A stretch of 64,000 nucleotides of DNA from Paraescarpia echinospica (lineage: Eukaryota; Annelida; Polychaeta; Sabellida; Siboglinidae). The position numbers were made by a program, and so were the translations under genes. Positions within the stretch are counted from its first letter, which is position 1, and each line of letters begins with the position of its first letter. Under the pieces are notes generated by a model. The model worked only from the letters and a program-made list of their open reading frames with translations, did not search any database and had not been told where the DNA came from. The stretch covers positions 29,333,414 through 29,397,413 of the forward strand of contig CM034532.1 of the NCBI GenBank assembly GCA_020002185.1, written 5' to 3'. Shown piece after piece: positions 23,820-32,972 of this stretch.

Positions 23820-24770
23820 CAATAGTGAGTAGGTCCACCGACAGACACATTAACACGAAAGGCTTTAAAGACGGTCAAAATGTGATAACTAATAGTATAG
23901 AAATGGCAAATAAATTAAATAATTTCTTGAGACAATTCAGCACCGATCAAGCAAATAGTATTTTAACTGATAGTGATAAAATCATACACATTAGAACTCA
24001 AAATAGCCAAAGTTATACCAATATTTCAAAAAGGTGATGAAACAAGTTTTAACAATTATAGACCAATATCCCTTCTACCAGTCACCTTAAACATTCTAGA
24101 AAAAAGCTATATATATAATCAAATATATAACTACATTGAACAGCATGAACTTTTTCACATCAATTTTGTTTCAGATCGCAACACTCAATCGCAGTGCTAG
24201 AAACAGTGGACAGGATAACAACGACATTAGATAATCACGAAGCACCAATTAATATATTTCTAGATTTTTTAAAGGCTTTTGATACTATAGATCATAAAAT
24301 TCTCCTAAGCAAACTAAGTCATTATGGAATTACAGACAAAGTTATACATTTACTAACAATTTATCTACATAAGCGAAAACAATACGCATACATTAATTAT
24401 GCAAAATCAGACATACTCAATATAACTACAGATGTGCCACAAGGCTCAATCCTTGGTTCGCTATTTTGTATTATATATATAAATGATTTACCAAAAGCTA
24501 GTAAAAGTAAAATATTCAATTGCGTAATGTATGCAGATGATACAACCCTGTCAACAACACTTCGGGTTGTTAAATTATCCGAACCTAACAAAAGTCAGAA
24601 AGACACCATTACCAAAAAACTTAGTAATATAAATGAATGGCTCAGTGTCAACAAACTATCATTTAATATAAATAAATCCAAATACATTCTGCATAGAAAT
24701 GTAAACAAGAAATTTAATCCGCTACAAATTAATGACACACCATTTGAACAATTTATTTTCTAGGCCAAAC
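23820..24770 (+). pseudogene. LINE ORF2 reverse-transcriptase remnant
   Basis: The frame at 23973-24200 has FQKGDE and NNYRPISLLP, and 24194-24763 has FLDFLKAFDTIDH, PQGSILGSLF and MYADDTTL, i.e. RT motifs up to the catalytic YADD box. FLDF replaces the usual first catalytic Asp pattern FLDLxKAFD. The frame shifts near 24195 and stops at 24761. From there to 25957 only decayed 3' sequence is seen. Confidence 0.85.
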
Positions 24771-25191
24771 TCTACATGAAAGTCTAAAATGGAAATAACA
24801 TACCAACAACATTGCCAACAAACGTTAAAACACAATTGGAATACTAAACAAGTTAAAATATTTCTTACTAACATGCATTAAATTAACACTATACAACTCA
24901 CTAATCATTCCACACTTACACCATTCTATACTAGCATGGGGTTACCAATATGACCGATTAGTTAAACTCTAAAAGAGAGCTCTTCGATTAATAAATTTAA
25001 GTAAATACAGTGCATATAAGGACCAAATTAAAAAAAAACACTAAAGTCCTAAAAGGAAATGACATTCTACATACACATGAGGTACAATTTTATTACAAAC
25101 ACAAGCACCAACAATTACCCGCATCCTTATAGCACTTGCCGCTGCAAACCAATGCAGGCATGCACTAGCACAATACCCGTGGTGGCAGCAA

Positions 25192-25293
25192 TACACACAC
25201 ACAAACACACGCAAACGCAAACGCACACACACACGCAAACGCACACACACACACAGACGCGCGCGCACACACGCGCGCGCACACACACACACA
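25192..25293. repeat. CA/CG microsatellite in LINE 3' region
   Basis: CACACA and CGCGCA runs within the decayed 3' part of the LINE. Open frames across it are low complexity. Confidence 0.93.
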
Positions 25294-25979
25294 ACAGAGT
25301 AACAAATGAATCTGCAAACAAAATTATCAAGTATAAAATACCGCTTCTCATAAACAACACACCCGAATCAATAAAACGCAAAATACAAACACACTGTTTA
25401 AATGGATTCACAAACTATGTTAATTCGTTTTACCTAGATAAGTATCCAGAACAATTTATTATATTGAATTGCTACATATGATAATATACACACTGAATAT
25501 AACTCACACCCCCGTGTCATCTCATCGCAAAGGTAACCAAACAAAATGTCTAGTGTCCGATGTATTGCTGAAGGATCAAAACATTTACCATCACAAATTA
25601 AACATTACATCGCCGTTAATTTGGAAACAAAATCATCCATCTCTCGCTACCATATCGAACGCACGAGGTAAAATGTAAATAATCATCCGGGTAGCTCCTA
25701 TGACAGCGATCAAAGTTGATCTTAATAGGAGTCAGCCTCCCTATTAGAAATGCACTTTAGCACGAACTAGACGATATCATGTCAGCATGTTATATACCTA
25801 ATTAATGCAATATGCATCACATTTCTCATTTTGTTTTTTAAAATAAATAAATGGTTGCTCGACATGTATATTACTTGACAGTGCTACTGATTTAGTCATG
25901 TTTGTTTGTAAAGTGTAATTGATGGGTCTGAATAAACGAATATTGTATTGTATTGTAATATGTTTACTTATTTCACAGG

Positions 25980-26111
25980 CAGTTTACATTTTCCCGTGAC
26001 GTTTCCTCTGCTATCAGCAATCTTCACCAGACGGCTACCTCCAGATGGCGACCCGACAGCGGCAGTCTTCTGAAGGTAGCAGTCGAAACATCACGGGAGA
26101 AAGGTAAACTG
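25980..26111. mobile_element. Small foldback (MITE-like) element
   Basis: A 132-bp sequence begins CAGTTTACATTTTCCCGTGA and ends with the imperfect inverse, TCACGGGAGAAAGGTAAACTG. Terminal inverted arms are about 26 bp with a GC-rich centre. It lies directly after the LINE tail. The family is not recognised. Confidence 0.55.
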
Positions 26112-26154
26112 ACTATAAAATAAATTTAAAACATTACTCATCATATCATATTAA

Positions 26155-26211
26155 CTACTACTACTACTAATACTACTATTATTACAACAACAACTACTAC
26201 TACTACTACTA

Positions 26212-26262
<51 letters not shown>

Positions 26263-26310
26263 ACTACTACTACTATTACTACTACTACACTACTACTACT
26301 ACTACTACAG
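26155..26310. repeat. (TAC)n array, left flank of composite insertion
   Basis: TAC/CTA trinucleotide repeats with TACACTAC interruptions, stopping abruptly at the end of the composite insertion. The same array in the same orientation resumes at 41508. Confidence 0.95.
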
Positions 26311-26369
26311 TAGTAAAGGAGGTTAAGTACCGCGCAGGTTGGATTCGGAGTGAAGCAAAAGCAAAGTAC

Positions 26370-26478
26370 CCGGATGTAGGTCAAGGTCAAATACCCGGAT
26401 GTATGTAAAGGTCAAAGGTAAGTACCCGGATGTAGGTCAAGGTCAAATACCCGGATGTAGGTCAAGGTCACGTGGCGC
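26370..26478 (+). promoter_or_regulatory. Four-unit AGGTCA-type array at copy 1 terminus
   Basis: Four units of about 25 bp, each ACCCGGATGTA followed by GGTCAAGGTCA (one decayed). TCAAGGTCA is the monomer site of NR5A/FTZ-F1 and ERR nuclear receptors. Binding is inferred from the motif only. Confidence 0.55.
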
Positions 26479-26479
26479 C

Positions 26480-26890
26480 CCCCTACCGGAATTTTTGGGA
26501 ACTAGAATAGCACGCCACCTAGCGGATTTTTTCGGAACTACAATATTTCCCGCCAAAACTATAATCGCGCCCCCTGGCGGATAGTTGGTGAACTAATTAT
26601 TTCCCGCCAAAACAAAAAATAGCGCCCCTTGGCGGATAGTTGGTGAACTAATTATTTCCCGCCAAAAATTATTTCCCGCCAAACTAGAACAGCGCCCCCT
26701 GACGGATAGTTGGTGAAATAAAATATTTCCCGCCAAAACTAGATAGCGCCACCTAGCGGAATTTTTCGCGACTAAAATATTTCCCGCCAAAACTTAAAAA
26801 GCGCCCCTGTCGGATAGCTGGTGAACTAAAATATTTCCCGCCAAAACTAGATATCGCCACCTAGCGGAATTTTTCGGGACTAATTATGCA
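26480..26890 (+). promoter_or_regulatory. Array of E2F-consensus and CTCF-like sites, copy 1
   Basis: Seven copies of TTTCCCGCCAAA(A) at 26546, 26600, 26655, 26672, 26726, 26780 and 26834. All match the E2F/DP consensus TTTSSCGC. They alternate with GCGCCCCCTGGCGGA, CCACCTAGCGGA and similar elements whose reverse resembles the CTCF core CCANNAGGGGGCGC. The array lies 420-720 bp upstream of the TATA box of the replication-type ORF A. Confidence 0.6.
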
Positions 26891-27260
26891 AGTGGTGCCA
26901 TCTGATGGACAAGTTATGAACTATATGTTCGAGTACTGCAAATATTCGTGTCTCTTGCACGCTTGCGTGCAATAGAGCCCCCTGACGGGTACATCACGAA
27001 CTACAAACATCATCCCCTAGTGGACAAGTGAGCGAACCACATATGAGTACTGCAAATATTCGTGTCTCTTGATTTTTCTCGTCCATAAACACCTGGTGGA
27101 TATATAATCATCAACTGAAAGCACCCCTGTTAGATAAGTGGTGAACTAAATAACTACTCAGCAGTCCGCGCTTGTGTACATTCTACTCAGCAGTCCGTGC
27201 TTTTGAATTTTCTACAATCCGTGATCTTTCGGCACGCCCTCGTGACTTTTCGGCACATTC
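26891..27260 (+). promoter_or_regulatory. Upstream region with paired direct repeats, copy 1
   Basis: Contains two copies of GAGTACTGCAAATATTCGTG followed by TCTCTTG (near 26932 and 27045). It also has two copies of CTACTCAGCAGTCCG (near 27155 and 27183) and two TTTCGGCAC boxes before the TATA box. All are conserved in copies 2 and 3. Confidence 0.5.
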
Positions 27261-27266
27261 TCTAAC

Positions 27267-27274
27267 TATATAAG
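27267..27274 (+). promoter_or_regulatory. TATA box of repeat A gene, copy 1
   Basis: TATATAAG, 65 bp upstream of the ATG at 27339. A start site near 27298-27303 would give a leader of about 40 nt. A CCAAT box lies just downstream (27287). Conserved in all three copies. Confidence 0.65.
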
Positions 27275-27338
27275 CGCAGTGTTTTGCCAATCGGACCGTC
27301 ATTCGTATCACGACGACAGCACTGTTAACATCATCATC

Positions 27339-27905
27339 ATGTTGAAGACACCCTACTACCGACCTCGCAATGCGGCAGACTCGAGCGACGAGGACGAGCC
27401 GACGAGCCGACCCATCATGCCGGTGATCAACCGTCCTTCCGTGCCGTCGGAACCAGACGTCGTGGACGTCGTGGACATCTCGGCTCTAGAAGCAACGGTA
27501 AGCTCCGACGCTGTTATCAAGATCAGAGGGCTCCTCATCGATAGAGTACGCCAGCACACTCCCTTGTACATTGGGTGCAGGTACTGCAAGAAGCGTATGA
27601 TTACAGACGATAGGGGACATTTGCAATGCGAACGACACGGTTACGTTGCTTCTGACGTGCATTTCGTGGTGCGCATGTGCTTTGTCGAGACAGCGACGGG
27701 CCGATCTATATGGCTGACTTTATTCGACCAGTGTATGGCTCCTCTCCTTGACGTGAATGCCGAGACGTTTGCTGTTATGGACGAAACGATGCAGACTTAC
27801 AAACTGAACTCGTTGACGGGAACTCGTGTGTCTCTCACCATAAAGAAAACTCGACGAGATACTTACACAAACTTCAACGTCACTCGCGTGGAGGTGATAC
27901 ACTAG
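27339..27905 (+). CDS. ORF A: RPA1 DBD-C-like zinc-ribbon OB-fold protein, copy 1
   Basis: 188 residues from the ATG at 27339, chosen because it is the first ATG after the TATA box. Residues 12-30 are acidic then Pro-rich. Residues 77-100 hold C80-x2-C83 and C97-x2-H100, a zinc ribbon inserted in what reads as an OB fold. The stretch after it (VVRMCFVETATG.SIWLTLFDQ) aligns in pattern with the C-terminal ssDNA-binding domain of RPA1. RPA-like proteins coat single-stranded DNA in replication and are known in Helitrons and large DNA viruses. A splice donor (ACG/GTAAGC, after residue 53) lies inside the frame. Copy 1 has three extra residues near position 41. Single-stranded DNA binding is inferred from pattern. 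Confidence 0.7.
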   Translation: MLKTPYYRPRNAADSSDEDEPTSRPIMPVINRPSVPSEPDVVDVVDISALEATVSSDAVIKIRGLLIDRVRQHTPLYIGCRYCKKRMITDDRGHLQCERHGYVASDVHFVVRMCFVETATGRSIWLTLFDQCMAPLLDVNAETFAVMDETMQTYKLNSLTGTRVSLTIKKTRRDTYTNFNVTRVEVIH

Positions 27906-28037
27906 GCTGCGTATCCTGTTTCAGCCTCTCTCTGCTATCATCCCTGCCGATGTGACAACTTCCGCCGACACGACCGGTGTGACAACTTCCGCTCCTGGCG
28001 ATGTATTTTTTTTAATATTATTGAAATATTCTTGCAG
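27498..28037 (+). other. Predicted 540-bp intron linking ORF A N-terminus to ORF B, copy 1
   Basis: The donor CAACG/GTAAGC is at 27498. The acceptor, after a T-rich tract and TTATTGAAATATTCTTGCAG, ends at 28037. Both borders are phase 0, so splicing would fuse the acidic first 53 codons of ORF A to ORF B and remove the whole zinc-ribbon domain. The intron is exactly 540 bp in all three copies. Use of the intron is predicted, not shown. Confidence 0.55.
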
Positions 28038-28607
28038 GATTACATTGAAGGCTCGCTACCATCAAAGCGTCAACGAATGGTCTCTGTGTCGACAGAGACG
28101 ATTAACGACAACAGAACATCATCGATACCAACTTCCGTTCCTGACGACGTCACAACTACCCATGCTGTCAATGTCACAACTTCTACCCAGCCTGCCAACG
28201 TCACAACTTCTGCTCCTGACTTTACTGGTCCGAACTTTACCATTGATTTCCCTGTAATTGAAATGAAGAAGACGCTGGCACGACACATATCATGTAACAT
28301 CTTTGAACTCTCAAGACGACAATGTCGTGGTTGCAAGATAGACCATCCTAGTCAATGTCATCACGATTGTATGTTATCTGATGACATTCTAATTTGCATG
28401 CACTTTGACGAGGCTGTGGAGACCATTAATTCAACCGCAGTGGTGAAAGACTGTTTGAGTGTTTTGTTAGACGCGGGTGTGAAGCTATCCGATGTGACAG
28501 TCGAACAGTTGTGTAATATCAATACTTGGTTGCAAGAATCTGTTTCGAAACAGTGGCGAAACACTATGAAACATATGGTTCTGGCAGTAATGGAGGGTGA
28601 CTTGTAA
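28038..28607 (+). CDS. ORF B: Cys/His-rich protein, probable second exon, copy 1
   Basis: A 189-codon frame opening directly at a splice acceptor with no ATG near its start (the first in-frame ATG is at 28077-28079, after a basic PSKRQR nuclear-signal-like patch). Residues 35-60 repeat V-T-T-S-x-P. Residues 96-111 form a compact C-R-G-C, H-P-S-Q, C-H-H-x-x-C cluster that looks metal-binding. The C-terminal third is helical and includes NINTWLQESV. I do not recognise the family. Conservation across three copies with one or two changed residues argues that it is a real protein. It may be made as a spliced fusion with the ORF A N-terminus or from the internal ATG. Confidence 0.6.
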   Translation, partial: DYIEGSLPSKRQRMVSVSTETINDNRTSSIPTSVPDDVTTTHAVNVTTSTQPANVTTSAPDFTGPNFTIDFPVIEMKKTLARHISCNIFELSRRQCRGCKIDHPSQCHHDCMLSDDILICMHFDEAVETINSTAVVKDCLSVLLDAGVKLSDVTVEQLCNINTWLQESVSKQWRNTMKHMVLAVMEGDL

Positions 28608-28740
28608 AGAACTTTCTTTTGTGTTGTACACGATTAAACTTTGCAAGACTCTGTATCAATGTCTCTGGTTCTTTTAGTTATGGAGCGTGACATGTAAATA
28701 CGTTCGTGTTGTTCACGAATAAACTGTGCAAACCTCATCT
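28580..28740 (+). promoter_or_regulatory. Duplicated 3' end with two poly(A) signals, copy 1
   Basis: The last codons and trailer of ORF B are present twice in tandem. The first ends in ATTAAA (28633-28638) and the second has the canonical AATAAA (28718-28723), each followed by CTKTGCAA. Copy 3 shares this; copy 2 has a single fused version. Confidence 0.7.
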
Positions 28741-28879
28741 TGTGTCTTTTTCATAGTGTAATGCAAAGCGTATGTTGGGAACCTTACTAATAGTCTTACA
28801 CTTCACAAGTATGTCTGTGTTGCTGAGTAGAGATGATAGCCACGTATCTCTGTGTAGTTCAGTACAGATATGTTAATGT

Positions 28880-30310
28880 ACTCAGACCAACTAGTTGGAC
28901 TATGCTTTGACCAACACGTGTCACGAAAACGAAACACTATGCTTTGACCAACACGTGTCACGAATTGAACTTAGATCAACTAGACACATCACACGAGACT
29001 ATGACCGATATATGTCACGAGACTACGGATGACACATCACACGAGAGTACCGACGAGACAAGAGACGAGACTATGATCGAGATATGGCACGAGACTTCGG
29101 ATGACACGTCATACGAGAGTAGCAACGAGACAAGAGACGAGACTATGACCGAGATATGTCACGAGACTACGGATGACACGAGACTATGGATGACACATCA
29201 CACGAGAGTACCGACGAGACAAGAGACGAGACTATGACCGAGATATGTCACGAGACTACGGATGACACATCACACGAGACTTCGGATGACACGTCACACG
29301 AGAGTACCGACGAGACAAGAGACGAGACTATGACCGAGATACGGCACGAGACTACGGATGACACATCACACGAGACTACGGATGACACGTCACACGAGAG
29401 AACCGACGAGACAAGAGACGAAACTATGACCGAGATATGTCACGAGACTACGGATGACACATCACACGAGACTTCGTATGACACGGCACACGAGAGTACC
29501 GACGAGACAAGAGAAACACGTGTCACGAAAACGAAACACTATGCTTTGACCAATACGTGTCACGAATTGAACTTAGATCAACTAGATACATCACACGAGA
29601 CTATGGATGACACATCACACGAGAGTACGGTCTATAGACACGAGTTGTACAAACGAAACACTACACTTTGACCAACACGTGACACAAATTGAACTCAGAT
29701 CAACTAGTCACGCAAACGAAACACTACACTTTGACTAACACGTGTCAAACGAATTGAACTTAGATCAACTAGACACATCACACGAGACTATGACCGAGAT
29801 ATGGACGAGACTTCGGATGATACGACACACAAGAGTACCGACGAGACAAGAGACGAGACTATAACCGAGATATGTCACGAGACTATGGATGACACATCAC
29901 ACGAGACTACGGATGACACGTCACACGAGACTATGGCCAAGATATGTCACGAGACTTCGGATGACACGTCACACGAGAGTACCGACGAGACAAGAGACGA
30001 AACTATGATCGAGATATGTCACGAGACTACGGATGATACATCACACGAGACTACGGATGACACGTCACACGAGACTATGGCCGAGATATGTCACGAGACT
30101 TCGGATGACACGTTACACGAGAGTACCGACGAGACAAGAGACGAAACTATGACCGAGATATGTCACGAGACTTCGGATCACACGAGACTACGGATGACAC
30201 ATCACACGAGAGTACCGACGAGACACGAGTTATACAAACGAAACACTATGCTTTGACCAACACGTGTCACGAATTGAACTTAGACCAACTATTAGATATC
30301 ACACGAGAGT
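28880..30310 (+). repeat. 24-bp-type tandem repeat tract with E-boxes, copy 1
   Basis: Degenerate units built on CACGAGACTACGGATGACACATCA and GAGAGTACCGACGAGACAAGAGA. They are interrupted by blocks containing CCAACACGTGTCACGAATTG, where ACACGTGT is a perfect palindrome with an E-box core. The units are multiples of three, so acidic Thr/Asp/Glu-rich frames stay open for 97-161 codons but are broken between blocks. A protein is possible but not supported; a structural or regulatory repeat is more likely. Confidence 0.75.
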
Positions 30311-30320
30311 ACCAACGAGA

Positions 30321-30500
30321 CAAGGGTTATCGCGTGAGATTCCATCACCACCACCACAATTCCGCCACAATAGACGGGTTATCGCGTGAGATTCCACCAC
30401 CACCACCACAATTCCACCACAATGGACGGGTTATCGCGTGAGATTCCACCACCACCACCACAATTCCACCACAATGGACGGGTTATCGCGTGAGATTCCA
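30321..30500 (+). repeat. 52-bp minisatellite running into assembly gap
   Basis: Units of 52 bp starting GGGTTATCGCGTGAGATTCC followed by ACCACC runs and AATTCC. At least three and a half copies are visible and the array is cut by the N run, suggesting the assembly failed inside it. Confidence 0.9.
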
Positions 30501-31500
30501 NNNNNNNNNNNNNNNNNNNNNNNNNNNNNNNNNNNNNNNNNNNNNNNNNNNNNNNNNNNNNNNNNNNNNNNNNNNNNNNNNNNNNNNNNNNNNNNNNNNN
30601 NNNNNNNNNNNNNNNNNNNNNNNNNNNNNNNNNNNNNNNNNNNNNNNNNNNNNNNNNNNNNNNNNNNNNNNNNNNNNNNNNNNNNNNNNNNNNNNNNNNN
30701 NNNNNNNNNNNNNNNNNNNNNNNNNNNNNNNNNNNNNNNNNNNNNNNNNNNNNNNNNNNNNNNNNNNNNNNNNNNNNNNNNNNNNNNNNNNNNNNNNNNN
30801 NNNNNNNNNNNNNNNNNNNNNNNNNNNNNNNNNNNNNNNNNNNNNNNNNNNNNNNNNNNNNNNNNNNNNNNNNNNNNNNNNNNNNNNNNNNNNNNNNNNN
30901 NNNNNNNNNNNNNNNNNNNNNNNNNNNNNNNNNNNNNNNNNNNNNNNNNNNNNNNNNNNNNNNNNNNNNNNNNNNNNNNNNNNNNNNNNNNNNNNNNNNN
31001 NNNNNNNNNNNNNNNNNNNNNNNNNNNNNNNNNNNNNNNNNNNNNNNNNNNNNNNNNNNNNNNNNNNNNNNNNNNNNNNNNNNNNNNNNNNNNNNNNNNN
31101 NNNNNNNNNNNNNNNNNNNNNNNNNNNNNNNNNNNNNNNNNNNNNNNNNNNNNNNNNNNNNNNNNNNNNNNNNNNNNNNNNNNNNNNNNNNNNNNNNNNN
31201 NNNNNNNNNNNNNNNNNNNNNNNNNNNNNNNNNNNNNNNNNNNNNNNNNNNNNNNNNNNNNNNNNNNNNNNNNNNNNNNNNNNNNNNNNNNNNNNNNNNN
31301 NNNNNNNNNNNNNNNNNNNNNNNNNNNNNNNNNNNNNNNNNNNNNNNNNNNNNNNNNNNNNNNNNNNNNNNNNNNNNNNNNNNNNNNNNNNNNNNNNNNN
31401 NNNNNNNNNNNNNNNNNNNNNNNNNNNNNNNNNNNNNNNNNNNNNNNNNNNNNNNNNNNNNNNNNNNNNNNNNNNNNNNNNNNNNNNNNNNNNNNNNNNN
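30501..31500. other. Assembly gap of exactly 1000 N
   Basis: The round length marks a placeholder, so the true distance and content are unknown. The left side ends in the 52-bp minisatellite. The right side begins inside the inverted repeat A, where no 52-bp unit is present. Confidence 0.98.
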
Positions 31501-32760
31501 GACATATCTCGGTCATAGTTTCGTCTCTTGTCTCGTCGGTACTCTCGTGTGACGTGTCATCCGAAGTCTCGTGACATATCTCGGCCATAGTCTCGTGTGA
31601 CGTGTCATCCGTAGTCTCGTGTGATGTATCATCCGTAGTCTCGTGACATATCTCGGTCATAGTTTCGTCTCTTGTCTCGTCGGTACTCTCGTGTGACGTG
31701 TCATCTGAAGTCTCGTGACATATCTCGGCCATAGTCTCGTGTGACGTGTCATCCGTAGTCTCGTGTGATGTGTCATCCATAGTCTCGTGACATATCTCGG
31801 TTATAGTCTCGTCTCTTGTCTCGTCGGTACTCTTGTGTGTCGTATCATCCGAAGTCTCGTCCATATCTCGGTCATAGTCTCGTGTGATGTGTCTAGTTGA
31901 TCTAAGTTCAATTCGTTTGACACGTGTTAGTCAAAGTGTAGTGTTTCGTTTGCGTGACTAGTTGATCTGAGTTCAATTTGTGTCACGTGTTGGTCAAAGT
32001 GTAGTGTTTCGTTTGTACAACTCGTGTCCATAGACCGTACTCTCGTGTGATGTGTCATCCATAGTCTCGTGTGATGTATCTAGTTGATCTAAGTTCAATT
32101 CGTGACACGTATTGGTCAAAGCATAGTGTTTCGTTTTCGTGACACGTGTTTCTCTTGTCTCGTCGGTACTCTCGTGTGCCGTGTCATACGAAGTCTCGTG
32201 TGATGTGTCATCCGTAGTCTCGTGACATATCTCGGTCATAGTTTCGTCTCTTGTCTCGTCGGTTCTCTCGTGTGACGTGTCATCCGTAGTCTCGTGTGAT
32301 GTGTCATCCGTAGTCTCGTGCCGTATCTCGGTCATAGTCTCGTCTCTTGTCTCGTCGGTACTCTCGTGTGACGTGTCATCCGAAGTCTCGTGTGATGTGT
32401 CATCCGTAGTCTCGTGACATATCTCGGTCATAGTCTCGTCTCTTGTCTCGTCGGTACTCTCGTGTGATGTGTCATCCATAGTCTCGTGTCATCCGTAGTC
32501 TCGTGACATATCTCGGTCATAGTCTCGTCTCTTGTCTCGTTGCTACTCTCGTATGACGTGTCATCCGAAGTCTCGTGCCATATCTCGGTCATAGTCTCGT
32601 CTCTTGTCTCGTCGGTACTCTCGTGTGATGTCTCATCCGTAGTCTCGTGACATATATCGGTCATAGTCTCGTGTGATGTGTCTAGTTGATCTAAGTTCAA
32701 TTCGTGACACGTGTTGGTCAAAGCATAGTGTTTCGTTTTCGTGACACGTGTTGGTCAAAG
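31501..32760 (-). repeat. 24-bp-type repeat tract with E-boxes, copy 2
   Basis: Same tract as in copy 1, cut at its inner end by the gap. Differences from copy 3 include whole-unit gains and losses, as expected for tandem DNA. Confidence 0.75.
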
Positions 32761-32972
32761 CATAGTCCAACTAGTTGGTCTGAGTACATTAACATATCTG
32801 TACTGAACTACACAGAGATACGTGGCTATCATCTCTACTCAGCAACACAGACATACTTGTGAAGTGTAAGACTATTAGTAAGGTTCCCAACATACGCTTT
32901 GCATTACACTATGAAAAAGACACAAGATGAGGTTTGCAAAGTTTAATCGTGTACAACACAAAAGAAAGTTCT

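Larger units (their letters stand above)
20560..25957 (+). mobile_element. Degenerate non-LTR retrotransposon (LINE), CR1/Jockey-type group
   Basis: In order on one strand: an ORF1 with coiled coil and RRM-like segment, an APE-type endonuclease remnant, a reverse-transcriptase remnant with YADD, and a 3' end AATAAACGAATATTG followed by TATTG repeats (25940-25957), a short-repeat tail typical of several LINE clades. The 5' edge is a guess. Frameshifts and stops throughout show it is dead. The clade assignment rests only on overall RT style. Confidence 0.8.
26311..30500 (+). repeat. Long repeat A, copy 1
   Basis: Order from outer end: receptor-type half-site array, E2F/CTCF-like array, short duplicated upstream motifs, TATA promoter, ORF A, ORF B, duplicated 3' tail, 24-bp-type repeat tract, 52-bp minisatellite running into the gap. 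It differs from copies 2 and 3 by scattered substitutions and a 9-bp in-frame insertion in ORF A. Confidence 0.9.

Noticed and set aside
27356..27589. Minus-strand frame opposite ORF A, and its counterparts in copies 2 and 3
   Set aside because: Conserved only because the repeats are near identical. It has no promoter or domain, while ORF A has both.
30431..31864. Long open frames on both strands through the gap
   Set aside because: Made almost entirely of N; no information.
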